Part shown: in pieces, positions 53,425 through 61,559 of the stretch
Position numbering within the stretch: the first letter of the stretch is position 1
How the letters are laid out: the number at the start of each line of letters is the position of its first letter
Source of the DNA: Epilithonimonas zeae
Lineage (GTDB): Bacteria; Bacteroidota; Bacteroidia; Flavobacteriales; Weeksellaceae
DNA length: 64,000 bases
Assembly (NCBI RefSeq): GCF_900141765.1
Contig: NZ_FSRK01000002.1
Coordinates: 620,001-684,000 of the forward strand
Reading direction: 5' to 3'
Notes under the pieces: generated by a model
Databases searched by the model: none
What the model saw: the letters and a program-made list of their open reading frames with translations, nothing else
What the model was told of the DNA's origin: nothing
Made by a program: the position numbers and the translations under genes

Positions 53425-53672
53425 AGTTTTTCCATCAGTCTTGCTTTCACTTCTTCCCACGAAGAAGTCTTTAGCTCGCCTTTCAAATATTTTTTGCGTT
53501 CTTCTTCGATTCGCTCATAGACATAATCCGGAACTTGCGGATATTCGGACGGCTCCAATTCTTCCTCTTCCTCTTCTGCATCAATTATTGCATTGAAAAT
53601 ACGCAGAATACGTTCATCTGCGTCATCAATATAATCGTGAATTCTTTGTCTGATTTCTAAAGTAGATTCCAT
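53421..53672 (-). CDS. antitoxin of the RelE/ParE-type pair
   Basis: An 83-residue, strongly acidic protein (a run of Glu at about 33-40) with a C-terminal YERIEEERKKYLKGELKTSSWEEVKARL helix, as in antitoxins of Bacteroidetes ParE/RelE pairs. No clear DNA-binding domain. The stop overlaps the toxin start by four bases (ATGA), so antitoxin is made first. Starts 40 bases after the ketosynthase gene. Confidence 0.8.
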   Translation of the reverse strand: MESTLEIRQRIHDYIDDADERILRIFNAIIDAEEEEEELEPSEYPQVPDYVYERIEEERKKYLKGELKTSSWEEVKARLMEKL

Positions 53673-53711
53673 TTCCTAAAACTTTAATTCTATCAAAATT
53701 ACAATTTTTTT

Positions 53712-54845
53712 TTATGCTTTTTCCAAAACAATTGCCGCATTACAACCTCCAAAACCTGAAGCCGTTTTCAGAATATATTTAATTTCTGCAGACTGATTTT
53801 CCTTTATAATATTCAAATCCTCAGAAACACCCATTTCTTTAAAATTTTTGGATGGGATTAAAATACTATTCAAAGCAGATTCCAGTGAAATAATGCTTTC
53901 CAAAAGTCCTGAAGCTCCCAAACAATGTCCGTAATAACCTTTCATACTGTTCAACGGAACATTTTGCAAATCCATTCGGTTGAAGGCGATGGCTTCCATT
54001 TCGTCGTTGTAAAGCGTTGCCGTTCCGTGAGCCGAAATAAAATCGATTTGTTCCGCTGAAACTTTTGCTTCTTTCATTGCATTTTGAACGCTGGCAAACA
54101 ATCCATCGCCGGTTCTCGATGGTCCGGAAATGTGATTGGCGTCGTTAATCGCTGAGTCGCCTAGAACTTTAAACTTGAATTTTTCGTCTTCTGATGGAGT
54201 GGAAGTTATATATACTGCAGCCGTCGCTTCACCCAGATTAATTCCGTTACGGTTTTTGTCGTACGGTTTGCAAGGTTCGCTTCCAATTGCCTGAAAAGAA
54301 TTGAAACCCGAAATCACAAATTCAGAAATCTCATCTCCGGCAACCACAAAAGCATCTTTATATTTTCCTGCCTGAATCATATTTTTTGCCACAGAAATCA
54401 CCATAACACCAGAAACACAGGCGTTTGAAACGACAATCGGTTTGGTTTTAAATCCAAAAAAATCTGCGAGTTTCTGAGCTAAGTTTGAAAGGTAAACACC
54501 TTCCGGTAAAGTGCTTTCGTTTTTTAATAAACTGATGTTTCCTTTTGTTGTTGACAAAATAAAAGCCGTTTCATCTGAAATCTGATGTCTTTCCACCAAA
54601 GGTTTCAGACTTAATAAAAACATTTTTTCAAGTCTTGTGAAATTCTGATTATCAAAGAGTTTATTAAATTCCTCTTCCAATTTTTCAGAATCAATTTTAG
54701 AAATAAAGAAAGCTTCGTGATTATCAATGATTCTATGCAAAGCAACACCGGATTTTCCTTCCACAAGCGCTTTCCAGTTTGATTCCACATCAAAACCCAA
54801 AGGCGTGACGCAGTTATAATCTGTAATGTAAATTTCCTTCATCAT
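53712..54845 (-). CDS. beta-ketoacyl-ACP synthase (flexirubin cluster)
   Basis: A 377-residue KS, shorter than the other two. Active-site Cys143 in SNACVSGVMV, His in SAHGTATLYND and YYGHCLGASG complete a plausible Cys-His-His site. N-terminal half lacks some residues of FabF. The start overlaps the thioesterase stop as ATGA. It may serve a separate condensation step, for example the fatty-acyl branch, or initiation; unresolved from sequence. Confidence 0.83.
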   Translation of the reverse strand: MMKEIYITDYNCVTPLGFDVESNWKALVEGKSGVALHRIIDNHEAFFISKIDSEKLEEEFNKLFDNQNFTRLEKMFLLSLKPLVERHQISDETAFILSTTKGNISLLKNESTLPEGVYLSNLAQKLADFFGFKTKPIVVSNACVSGVMVISVAKNMIQAGKYKDAFVVAGDEISEFVISGFNSFQAIGSEPCKPYDKNRNGINLGEATAAVYITSTPSEDEKFKFKVLGDSAINDANHISGPSRTGDGLFASVQNAMKEAKVSAEQIDFISAHGTATLYNDEMEAIAFNRMDLQNVPLNSMKGYYGHCLGASGLLESIISLESALNSILIPSKNFKEMGVSEDLNIIKENQSAEIKYILKTASGFGGCNAAIVLEKA

Positions 54846-55261
54846 AATTCCATTTTATCTTTCCAGGTTTGAAAAAACTCGGGATTGTACAGACATAAAT
54901 TATTCTCAGAATCCAGAAAAACCTGAATGGTTTCTCCGCTGCAAACCAATTGATTGTTTTGGTTGAAAATCTCGTATTTATAAATCAGTTTCGCTGAAAC
55001 AGAATTCACGAAAGTCGTTACAATATTGAATGTTTCGCCATATTTTAAAGGAAGAAAATGTTCGCACGTACTTTTCACAATTGGCGTGGTAAATCCTGCT
55101 TTTTGAATATCGAGGTAGGTCAAGCCGTGTTGCCTTCCGAAAGCTTCTCTTCCGTCCTCAAAATACATGATGTAGTGACCGTGCCACACGATTCCTAACG
55201 GATCGGTTTCGTTGAAACGTATACGTACTTCTTCGGTACAGGTTAAATTTTTAGACTGCAT
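54842..55261 (-). CDS. acyl-CoA/ACP thioesterase (4-hydroxybenzoyl-CoA thioesterase family)
   Basis: A 139-residue hot-dog thioesterase: RIRFNETDPLGIVWHGHY with catalytic Asp D20, then YFEDGREAFGRQHG. Such thioesterases occur in all aryl polyene and flexirubin clusters and are thought to act in chain release or editing. Start ATG at 55261; four-base overlap with the following KS. Confidence 0.85.
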   Translation of the reverse strand: MQSKNLTCTEEVRIRFNETDPLGIVWHGHYIMYFEDGREAFGRQHGLTYLDIQKAGFTTPIVKSTCEHFLPLKYGETFNIVTTFVNSVSAKLIYKYEIFNQNNQLVCSGETIQVFLDSENNLCLYNPEFFQTWKDKMEL

Positions 55262-55303
55262 TTTTCTTTCGGTTTTTACTGTAAATTAAGAATAATAAAA
55301 ACA

Positions 55304-56071
55304 TTATTTTTTTAAATATTCTAAAATTTTTGTCTTTAAATATTCTCTTTCAGTTTCGTTTGCATCATTGTCCATACTGCTGTGGTTTATGTCAGTAAAT
55401 TGGACAATTATATTATATTTTTTCAACTCTTCTTTGGTTGGCAAAACATTTTCGTCGGCTGGATAATCTTTCGAACGTAAAGTAAATATTTTGGGCTTAA
55501 AAGTTCTTGGAAATTCCATTCGTCTATTATCCATTGAAATTATTTTATTTGCAAGATTCGGATATTTGTGAGCAAATAAAACCGTCATATCTCCACCATT
55601 TGAATGCCCAATTAATGATAGTTCATTATATTTTAATTGCGGATAATCTTGCTTGATTTTTTGTAAAACATAAAATATATTTTGAGAACCTCTTTCCCAA
55701 TTTGGCCTTCGAGTTTCTTGAAGTTTACCGGTCATCGCTAAAAGTTCGTCTGTTTTCAACTCGTGTTGAATGCTAACAACAAAATAACCTTTTGAAGCTA
55801 AAAACTCTGTCAAATAGGTATAAGCTTGCAAATAATCACTTCCATTATTTTCTCCGTAACCGTGACTGAAAAAGATGGGGATTTTATTTGCTTGTTTTAT
55901 GTCTTTTGGTTGGTAAATCGCAATTGGAATTTTTCGGTTTCTGCTTTGGTCAAATAGAGATAAAGTATCAAGTTTAAATCCCAATTTTTCGTTTTCTGAT
56001 GAAATTGCTTTTTTGTTGCTTGAGCATTGAATAAGTACAAAACTTAATATGATGATTAGAATATTCTTCAT
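55304..56071 (-). CDS. alpha/beta-hydrolase lipoprotein
   Basis: A 255-residue lipoprotein: MKNILIIILSFVLIQCSS, lipobox LIQC. Alpha/beta-hydrolase fold with IPIFFSHGYGENNGSDY, nucleophile Ser in GHSNGGD and a His in DINHSSM; catalytic Asp candidates are SMDNRRM or RSKDYP. Close to chlorophyllase/dienelactone-hydrolase-like esterases. It lies between the ABC permease and thioesterase genes, is visibly more AT-rich, and has 40-50 base spacers on both sides, unlike the tight operon around it. So it may be an insertion. Esterase, substrate unknown. Confidence 0.72.
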   Translation of the reverse strand: MKNILIIILSFVLIQCSSNKKAISSENEKLGFKLDTLSLFDQSRNRKIPIAIYQPKDIKQANKIPIFFSHGYGENNGSDYLQAYTYLTEFLASKGYFVVSIQHELKTDELLAMTGKLQETRRPNWERGSQNIFYVLQKIKQDYPQLKYNELSLIGHSNGGDMTVLFAHKYPNLANKIISMDNRRMEFPRTFKPKIFTLRSKDYPADENVLPTKEELKKYNIIVQFTDINHSSMDNDANETEREYLKTKILEYLKK

Positions 56072-56124
56072 TTTTAATAGTGTTTAAATATGGGAGGAAT
56101 CTTATTTAAATCAATCATTATAAG

Positions 56125-57387
56125 TTAAACACTGTTTTGTTTCCTTTCATAAAGTAAAGAAACAGTTACCATCGCAATATAAAATAAAAATAAGAAAATC
56201 AGTTCTTTGGCAATCTCGCCAATGCCGCTGTTTCTTAAAATAATATCGTAATAGGCATTCAGTCCCCAGTTCATCGGGGAGAACTGCGCAATTTTCTGCA
56301 TAAATTCGGGCATCAGGAAAACAGGAACCCAAATTCCGCCAATCGCTGCCAAAACTACCACAGAAGTCGCTCCAAACGGCGCCGACTGTTCCTGAGTGTC
56401 GGATACGGTGCCGATTAAAACCCCAAAACCAATCGCTGCCAATCCTGCAAAAAGCGTGACAATCAGAAGATGGAACATTTTTCCGGTTACATCAAACTGA
56501 GGTAAGTCCATCAGCGGGAAAAGCCAGATTCCTACCGCAACCATCAGCAAAAACTGGATGACGCAAATAATCAGATACGTAAATGTTTTTCCTAAAATAT
56601 GAATGTAATACGGGGTCGGACTCACACGAACTCTCACGCTCGTTCCCTGACTTTTTTCTTTAACTAAATTAATCGACAACGGTACCACAATAAAGAAAAT
56701 CGCAAACAGCGCCCACGCAGGAACGTTGTGCTGAACGGAATTTGGCATTGCTTCTTCTTTGCCTTTGTTCGGTGTAATTTCTTTAAAGGTAATTAAGCTT
56801 TTATTTTCAAGGTCTTCCGTTGTTCCCAATTGGTCTTGGAAGGCTTTGTATATTTTTTTATTCTCGATTTCGAAAACCATTTTATTAATGGCATTCATTA
56901 CCGAATTTTTAAAACCAGCATTCGTCGCAGGATCGAAATAAAGATGAATGTCTTTTGTTTTTGAAGCTATAACTTTAGTCGCAGTCGAATCTGTTTCTAA
57001 ACCAAATGAACTTACTACGGTTTGAACTTTAGAATCAATATTTGAATTTAAATCTTTCGATAAATTTTCAGGAATGACGATGGCCATCTGATAATCTCCC
57101 GTGAATACTGCTTTTTCAGCTGCTTTTTCATTGTAATTCGTAACAAGTTCAAATGTTTTGCTGGTTTCCAGCTCTTTTTTGATGACTTTGGAAACTTCTG
57201 ACTTATCGTTATCAATAAAAATAATCGGAATTTTGGAACCTTCCAGATTTTTGAATGTTGAATCCTGAATTAAAGTAATGGTAATAATCAACAGCAACGG
57301 CATCAGGAAAATAATCACAATTCCGCCCGAATCTCGCTTCAATAACTGAATTTCCTTGATGAAACTTCTCCACAATTTATACAACAT
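56125..57387 (-). CDS. ABC-2 type transporter permease (flexirubin cluster)
   Basis: A 420-residue ABC-2 permease: one N-terminal helix (IVIIFLMPLLLIITITLI), a large extracytoplasmic domain (about 40-215) and five or so C-terminal helices (ALFAIFFIVVPLSINLV, FTYLIICVIQFLLMVAVGIWLF, LLIVTLFAGLAAIGFGVLI). Overlaps the ATPase gene by 11 bases, so the two form one exporter. In flexirubin clusters it may move the pigment or its lipid-linked precursor across the inner membrane. Confidence 0.85.
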   Translation of the reverse strand: MLYKLWRSFIKEIQLLKRDSGGIVIIFLMPLLLIITITLIQDSTFKNLEGSKIPIIFIDNDKSEVSKVIKKELETSKTFELVTNYNEKAAEKAVFTGDYQMAIVIPENLSKDLNSNIDSKVQTVVSSFGLETDSTATKVIASKTKDIHLYFDPATNAGFKNSVMNAINKMVFEIENKKIYKAFQDQLGTTEDLENKSLITFKEITPNKGKEEAMPNSVQHNVPAWALFAIFFIVVPLSINLVKEKSQGTSVRVRVSPTPYYIHILGKTFTYLIICVIQFLLMVAVGIWLFPLMDLPQFDVTGKMFHLLIVTLFAGLAAIGFGVLIGTVSDTQEQSAPFGATSVVVLAAIGGIWVPVFLMPEFMQKIAQFSPMNWGLNAYYDIILRNSGIGEIAKELIFLFLFYIAMVTVSLLYERKQNSV

Positions 57388-58129
57388 CTCTCAATTCTTT
57401 TCCGGTTAATGAAATGAAAACATCCTCCAGGTTTTCCGCATTGGCAACTCTTTCCACCAATTCTTGAGGTGTTCCGGTTGCGTGGATTTTTCCGTGGTCG
57501 ATGATGGCGATTTTTGTACAGAATTCCTCAGCCTCAGAAAGGTGATGCGAAGTGTAAATAATGCACGTTCCTTTTTTATTTAAATCTAAAAGATAATCGA
57601 TGATGGCTTTTTTTGATTGAACATCTACGCCAACCGTCGGCTCATCCAGAAACAGAACTTTCGGGTTGTGAAGTGTTCCGGCAATTAGGTTGCAACGGCG
57701 TTTCATTCCACCAGAAAACTGGTCGACTTTTTTATTGGCAAATTTCGTTAAACCCATCAATTCTAAAGCTTCGTCGATTTCTTTGTGGAGATTTTTATGT
57801 TTTAAACCATACAGACTTCCGAAGAATAATAGGTTTTCTTTCGCCGTCAAAGTCGGGTAGAGCGCGTATTCCTGAGGTACAACGCCGATGATTTGTTTGA
57901 TTTTTGAATTGTCTTTTTTTGGCGACAATCCGTTGATGGTAAAACTTCCTGAGGTTGGTTTAATCAAACCTGAAAGCATAGAAATCAGCGTGGTTTTCCC
58001 CGCTCCGTTGGGACCGAGAATTCCGTAGATTTCATTTTTATCGATGTTCAAAGAAATATCATTAACCGAAAAGTCTTCGGAGTTTTTGTATTTCTTGTAG
58101 AGGTTTTTAATTTCGATGATATTCTCCAA
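57377..58129 (-). CDS. ABC transporter ATP-binding protein (flexirubin cluster)
   Basis: A 250-residue ABC ATPase: Walker A GPNGAGKTT (about 38-46), signature FSGGMKRRC, Walker B VLFLDEP and H-loop YTSHH. The start appears to be TTG at 58129 (MENIIEIKNLYKKY); no in-frame ATG is near. Partner of the overlapping ABC-2 permease. Single-domain architecture typical for such exporters. Confidence 0.9.
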   Translation of the reverse strand: MENIIEIKNLYKKYKNSEDFSVNDISLNIDKNEIYGILGPNGAGKTTLISMLSGLIKPTSGSFTINGLSPKKDNSKIKQIIGVVPQEYALYPTLTAKENLLFFGSLYGLKHKNLHKEIDEALELMGLTKFANKKVDQFSGGMKRRCNLIAGTLHNPKVLFLDEPTVGVDVQSKKAIIDYLLDLNKKGTCIIYTSHHLSEAEEFCTKIAIIDHGKIHATGTPQELVERVANAENLEDVFISLTGKELRDVV

Positions 58130-58130
58130 A

Positions 58131-59126
58131 CTAGATCGCTTTTCTCAGTTTTTTATAAAAAGCCTCCTCCAAATCAGCAATGTGCAACATCGATTTTGAA
58201 AGCTGATTGTAAATATCGCTTTTCGAATTCCTGTTTTTATAAACTCTTGCAATATCCACTGCAAAATCTCTCCAAAGGTCACCGATGGCTGTAATTTCTT
58301 TAGATAATTCTTTCAACTCGTCATTTTTTAGAATCACAGCTGCTTCCTGTAAAAAAGCACCATAAATAAATCTGAATCCGCCACCACCGGTACCGATTTC
58401 CTCCTGCATTCTAATCAATTGTCCGAGATAATGATTGGTCACTTTCGTGCCTTTTTTTTCAGCCCATTTCGGGATGCTTTTTGCAACCCAACGCATTGCT
58501 TTTACGCCAATTAATGGAACCGGAGCCAGCATATTTTTGCAGGTATCTTTGATTCCTTTTTTGATGGCTTCTTCCAGATGTACATTTTCCGGAATGTGTG
58601 TAGGGAAATACATATGACCTTTCGGAGCGAGTGCGCCTTTAGCATAACGAACTTTTTCGAGTTCAGCTTCGGTTAAAGTTGTCGCAAAATCCATCACAGG
58701 GTCGCTGATCAGGAATTTACCATCTTCTTTTCCGTAAACCACAAGATTGTGTGCGTTGAAATGGAATTTATATTCTTCCGGAAAATAGGTAAGGTTGAAA
58801 ACACCAACCTGTAAACCTGTTGGGATATTCTGTTCTAAATTTTTCTCCAAAGCTGCCTGTGCTTCTTTTGGATTTGAAAATTTTATTCTTTTGATTTTAA
58901 TTCCAAGCCTTTTTGCAGCCTTGCTGAAAATAGCTCCCGGCATCGGACGATAACTGAAACCCGGTGCAAAATTAACTTTCAAAAAAGGAAGATATACGAA
59001 AAACAGACCAGAACCGATTCCGAAAATCATTGGTTCGCTGAGTTTCAAACCTCTGTTGAGAAGTAAATTGGATGCAACACCGTTTTCGCAGTGGGCTGTC
59101 TGGTGGTGTTCAAAGTTAATCTGCAT
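58131..59126 (-). CDS. BtrH-like protein (flexirubin cluster)
   Basis: A 331-residue protein with a BtrH N-terminal-type domain: HQTAHCENGVASNLLLNRG at the start (candidate Cys13), then GLQVGVFNLTYF, FHFNAHNLVVYGKEDGKFLISDP (candidate His and Asp). This Cys-His-Asp layout resembles papain-like acyltransferases; BtrH transfers an acyl group from an ACP in butirosin synthesis. Transfer from a cluster ACP to an acceptor is therefore likely, though unproven. One base separates it from the ABC ATPase gene. Confidence 0.78.
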   Translation of the reverse strand: MQINFEHHQTAHCENGVASNLLLNRGLKLSEPMIFGIGSGLFFVYLPFLKVNFAPGFSYRPMPGAIFSKAAKRLGIKIKRIKFSNPKEAQAALEKNLEQNIPTGLQVGVFNLTYFPEEYKFHFNAHNLVVYGKEDGKFLISDPVMDFATTLTEAELEKVRYAKGALAPKGHMYFPTHIPENVHLEEAIKKGIKDTCKNMLAPVPLIGVKAMRWVAKSIPKWAEKKGTKVTNHYLGQLIRMQEEIGTGGGGFRFIYGAFLQEAAVILKNDELKELSKEITAIGDLWRDFAVDIARVYKNRNSKSDIYNQLSKSMLHIADLEEAFYKKLRKAI

Positions 59127-59128
59127 AA

Positions 59129-59533
59129 TTATTTACCGTCGAAGTTTTTTAATTCATCTACCGAAATTCCGAATGCGTCGGCATATTTTTTCAGGGTAGA
59201 GTCGCTGAGTTTTTTGAAAATTTTGGGTTTTGCGTGTCTTTTGACCGTCCATTGCCATTTGTCAACATAAGCTGAGAGAACCTGTAGATCCATTTTATTC
59301 AATTCCATAAAATAGATGATTGGACTTACTATTCCATTGGCAACATTCTGTTTAGCTTCTGCGATACGCTCGTAAATCAATTCCATTGATTCGTCCAACG
59401 CCGCTTTTTTCGCTTCCCAACCAATGCTTTGAGCAGTGGTGTAATTGTTATTTTCATCCGTCACATATAACATTTCGGTCATATTTGCGGACTGCAAATT
59501 ACTTTCGTCTTGGGGAATATCCTGTTTTTTCAT
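59129..59533 (-). CDS. conserved-position protein of unknown function (flexirubin cluster)
   Basis: A 134-residue soluble, mainly helical protein: acidic N-terminal tail, then a helix-rich region (GWEAKKAALDESMELIYERI, MDLQVLSAYVDKWQW) and a C-terminal helix-turn-helix-like segment (LKKYADAFGISVDELKNF). No signal peptide. It is separated from the BtrH-like gene by two bases and from a dehydratase by two, so it is part of the operon. Function unknown; a regulator role would be speculative. Confidence 0.62.
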   Translation of the reverse strand: MKKQDIPQDESNLQSANMTEMLYVTDENNNYTTAQSIGWEAKKAALDESMELIYERIAEAKQNVANGIVSPIIYFMELNKMDLQVLSAYVDKWQWTVKRHAKPKIFKKLSDSTLKKYADAFGISVDELKNFDGK

Positions 59534-59535
59534 CG

Positions 59536-59979
59536 TTATTGTTTTACTTCTTGGATAAACAAATTAATTTCAGCTCTGATTAATATTTTATCATTAAGAA
59601 AAGTTTCGCAAAAAATGTTGCAGACGTTTTCAAATTGGGAGATTAATGATGCTTTTGAGATGATGATGTCGTCCACTTTTGGCAAAGCAAAAATTTCTAT
59701 TTTTTTGATATTCGTAATGAAACCAATTACTTTTGTTTCAACATCCGGATTTTGAAAAAAACTTTGTCCGAGGATTGATGAACAAGTTTGAGCGAGATTT
59801 TCTATTAATCCAGCTTCTACAAATTCATTATCAGAAACAAAAATATTATCTTCAGTAATTTTAAAAGAAGTAGTGACTTTTTCTTCCGTCAATTCCAAAA
59901 TATAATCCGTCATCAGCATTGGTTCACGATGGGGCAGGAAATTGTGGATGTTGATTAAGCTTTGATCTTTCAGTTCCAT
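59536..59979 (-). CDS. 3-hydroxyacyl-ACP dehydratase, ApeP-like hot-dog protein
   Basis: A 147-residue hot-dog protein with LPHREPMLMTDYI (catalytic His H17) and EAGLIENLAQTCSSILG (catalytic Glu E60), the pattern of ApeP-type dehydratases. It probably pairs with the FabZ/ApeI-like enzyme coded at 47556-47927 to dehydrate polyene intermediates. ATG at 59979. Confidence 0.8.
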   Translation of the reverse strand: MELKDQSLINIHNFLPHREPMLMTDYILELTEEKVTTSFKITEDNIFVSDNEFVEAGLIENLAQTCSSILGQSFFQNPDVETKVIGFITNIKKIEIFALPKVDDIIISKASLISQFENVCNIFCETFLNDKILIRAEINLFIQEVKQ

Positions 59980-59985
59980 TTAAAA

Positions 59986-60417
59986 TTATTTCACAACGGT
60001 TTTCATCTGCGATTTTGCAATCACATTATCATTAATTTTAGTAATAATTTCTACCAATGTTACGCCCATCATTTCATTAACAATAGTCACTTCTGATTTC
60101 AATACATCTCCGGTTTGAGGTAAATTTTCAGCTTCAAAAGATTTGATAGCACCGATGTAACCTGTTGGAGACTCTTTGCCTAAAAGAAAGTATTTGTAAC
60201 CTGTATGTAAAGCCACACTCTGCGCCTGATGTTCAATCAAACCAGAAGCTTGAAAAGTATTTTCATTAACAAAAATATTGTCTTCTTTAATGACAAATTC
60301 GGAAATCAAATGATTTTCCGAATATTCCAAAAGTCCGCTTACCATTACAAAAGGAAACTTTTGCGGGATCAGACCTTCTATAAAGTCTTTGTCAGAATTT
60401 GGTAAAGTGCTTCCCAT
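59986..60417 (-). CDS. hot-dog fold dehydratase-like protein, active-site His missing
   Basis: A 143-residue homologue of the ApeP-type dehydratase. The usual LPHREPM block is LIPQKFPFVMV, with Gln in place of the catalytic His, while EHQAQSVAL keeps the Glu. So it may be a non-catalytic partner subunit or have another role. The ATG at 60417 overlaps the DarB stop by one base (TAATG); a longer frame to 60474 would run through DarB. Confidence 0.72.
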   Translation of the reverse strand: MGSTLPNSDKDFIEGLIPQKFPFVMVSGLLEYSENHLISEFVIKEDNIFVNENTFQASGLIEHQAQSVALHTGYKYFLLGKESPTGYIGAIKSFEAENLPQTGDVLKSEVTIVNEMMGVTLVEIITKINDNVIAKSQMKTVVK

Positions 60418-61556
60418 TAACAAACCGTCAATAATGCACAAGAATAAGCGAATCTTCCACTCTCCGGAACACAAAGAAGAATTTTTTCTCCTTTCTTCAG
60501 TTTGCCAGAATTCATCAGTTGTTCAACAGCAATGAAGATTGATCCAGCACCAATATTTCCAACCTCGGAAAGATTATAGAACCATTTTTCCCAAGGGAAA
60601 TCCAAACCTACATTGGCAAATTCTTCCTTCAAACCGTCTTTGAAATAACCGGAAGAGATGTGCGCCAATACGTGATCTACAGATTCCGGATCCAGCTCGT
60701 GTTTGTCAAAAGATGCTCTCAAACTTTGCGCACCTTTTACAAGGATATATTGATCCAGAATTTTTGTGTCTTGCTTCAAAGCGAAAATCGATTGCTTCAA
60801 CCACTCGTCAGAAGGATAATCTGCCCAGGATTTTAAGCTTCCGTCTTCCTGCTTTTCACATCCTGAGTACATACAAGCTTCGATCTCGTGAGCGTAAGAG
60901 TAGAAATCAATCCATTCGATTCTTAAAGACGTCTGGTTTTCTCTTGGTTTGTTTTCCAATAAGAATGCACCCGCACCGTCAGAAAGCATCCATCTCAAAA
61001 ACTCTCTTTTGAAAGCGACGATTGGTCTTTCTTCCAATAGCTTCAGGTTTTCAGCTTCGTGATCAAATTTGTCCGCTGTCATCCAAGAAGAAAATCTCTC
61101 AGAACCTACGCAAACGGCATTGTTCTTAACACCAGCTTTTACGGATAGGAAACCGTAATTAAGTGCGTTCATTCCAGAGTTGCAAAGTCCCATAGAAGTG
61201 TTGATTTCTACAGATTTATTGATGTTCAACTCACCGTGAACCATTGATGCGTGAGATGGCTGGATTTGGTCTGCAGAAGTCGTCCCACAAGACAGGAGTT
61301 CCATATCTTCTTTTTTGAAATTCTCATCAAAAAGCCCGTTAATCGCACTAGCTGTAATCTGAGCATTGGTATGAGTGGGTTGTCCGTTTTTGTCAAGAGC
61401 ATAATATCTGGTTTTGATTTGATTATTCCTCAAAATCAATGCTCTTGCTTTAGAAGGTGTGTTGTTTACCAAACCAAGATAGCTTTCCATATCGTCATTG
61501 GCTATCGGTTCGTTTGGTAGGTATGTAGAAGATTTGGTGATATAAACGTTACTCAT
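60417..61556 (-). CDS. darB: dialkylresorcinol condensing enzyme DarB-like (KAS III fold)
   Basis: A 379-residue KAS III-like enzyme: Cys125 in NTSMGLCNSGMNALNYG, His in AHISSGY, Asn in EVGNIGAGS. It fits DarB, which condenses a beta-ketoacyl thioester with an enoyl thioester to form the six-membered cyclohexanedione precursor of dialkylresorcinols. The neighbouring DarA is its known aromatase partner. In flexirubins the resulting resorcinol is the alcohol half of the ester. Confidence 0.85.
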   Translation of the reverse strand: MSNVYITKSSTYLPNEPIANDDMESYLGLVNNTPSKARALILRNNQIKTRYYALDKNGQPTHTNAQITASAINGLFDENFKKEDMELLSCGTTSADQIQPSHASMVHGELNINKSVEINTSMGLCNSGMNALNYGFLSVKAGVKNNAVCVGSERFSSWMTADKFDHEAENLKLLEERPIVAFKREFLRWMLSDGAGAFLLENKPRENQTSLRIEWIDFYSYAHEIEACMYSGCEKQEDGSLKSWADYPSDEWLKQSIFALKQDTKILDQYILVKGAQSLRASFDKHELDPESVDHVLAHISSGYFKDGLKEEFANVGLDFPWEKWFYNLSEVGNIGAGSIFIAVEQLMNSGKLKKGEKILLCVPESGRFAYSCALLTVC

Positions 61557-61559
61557 TTT

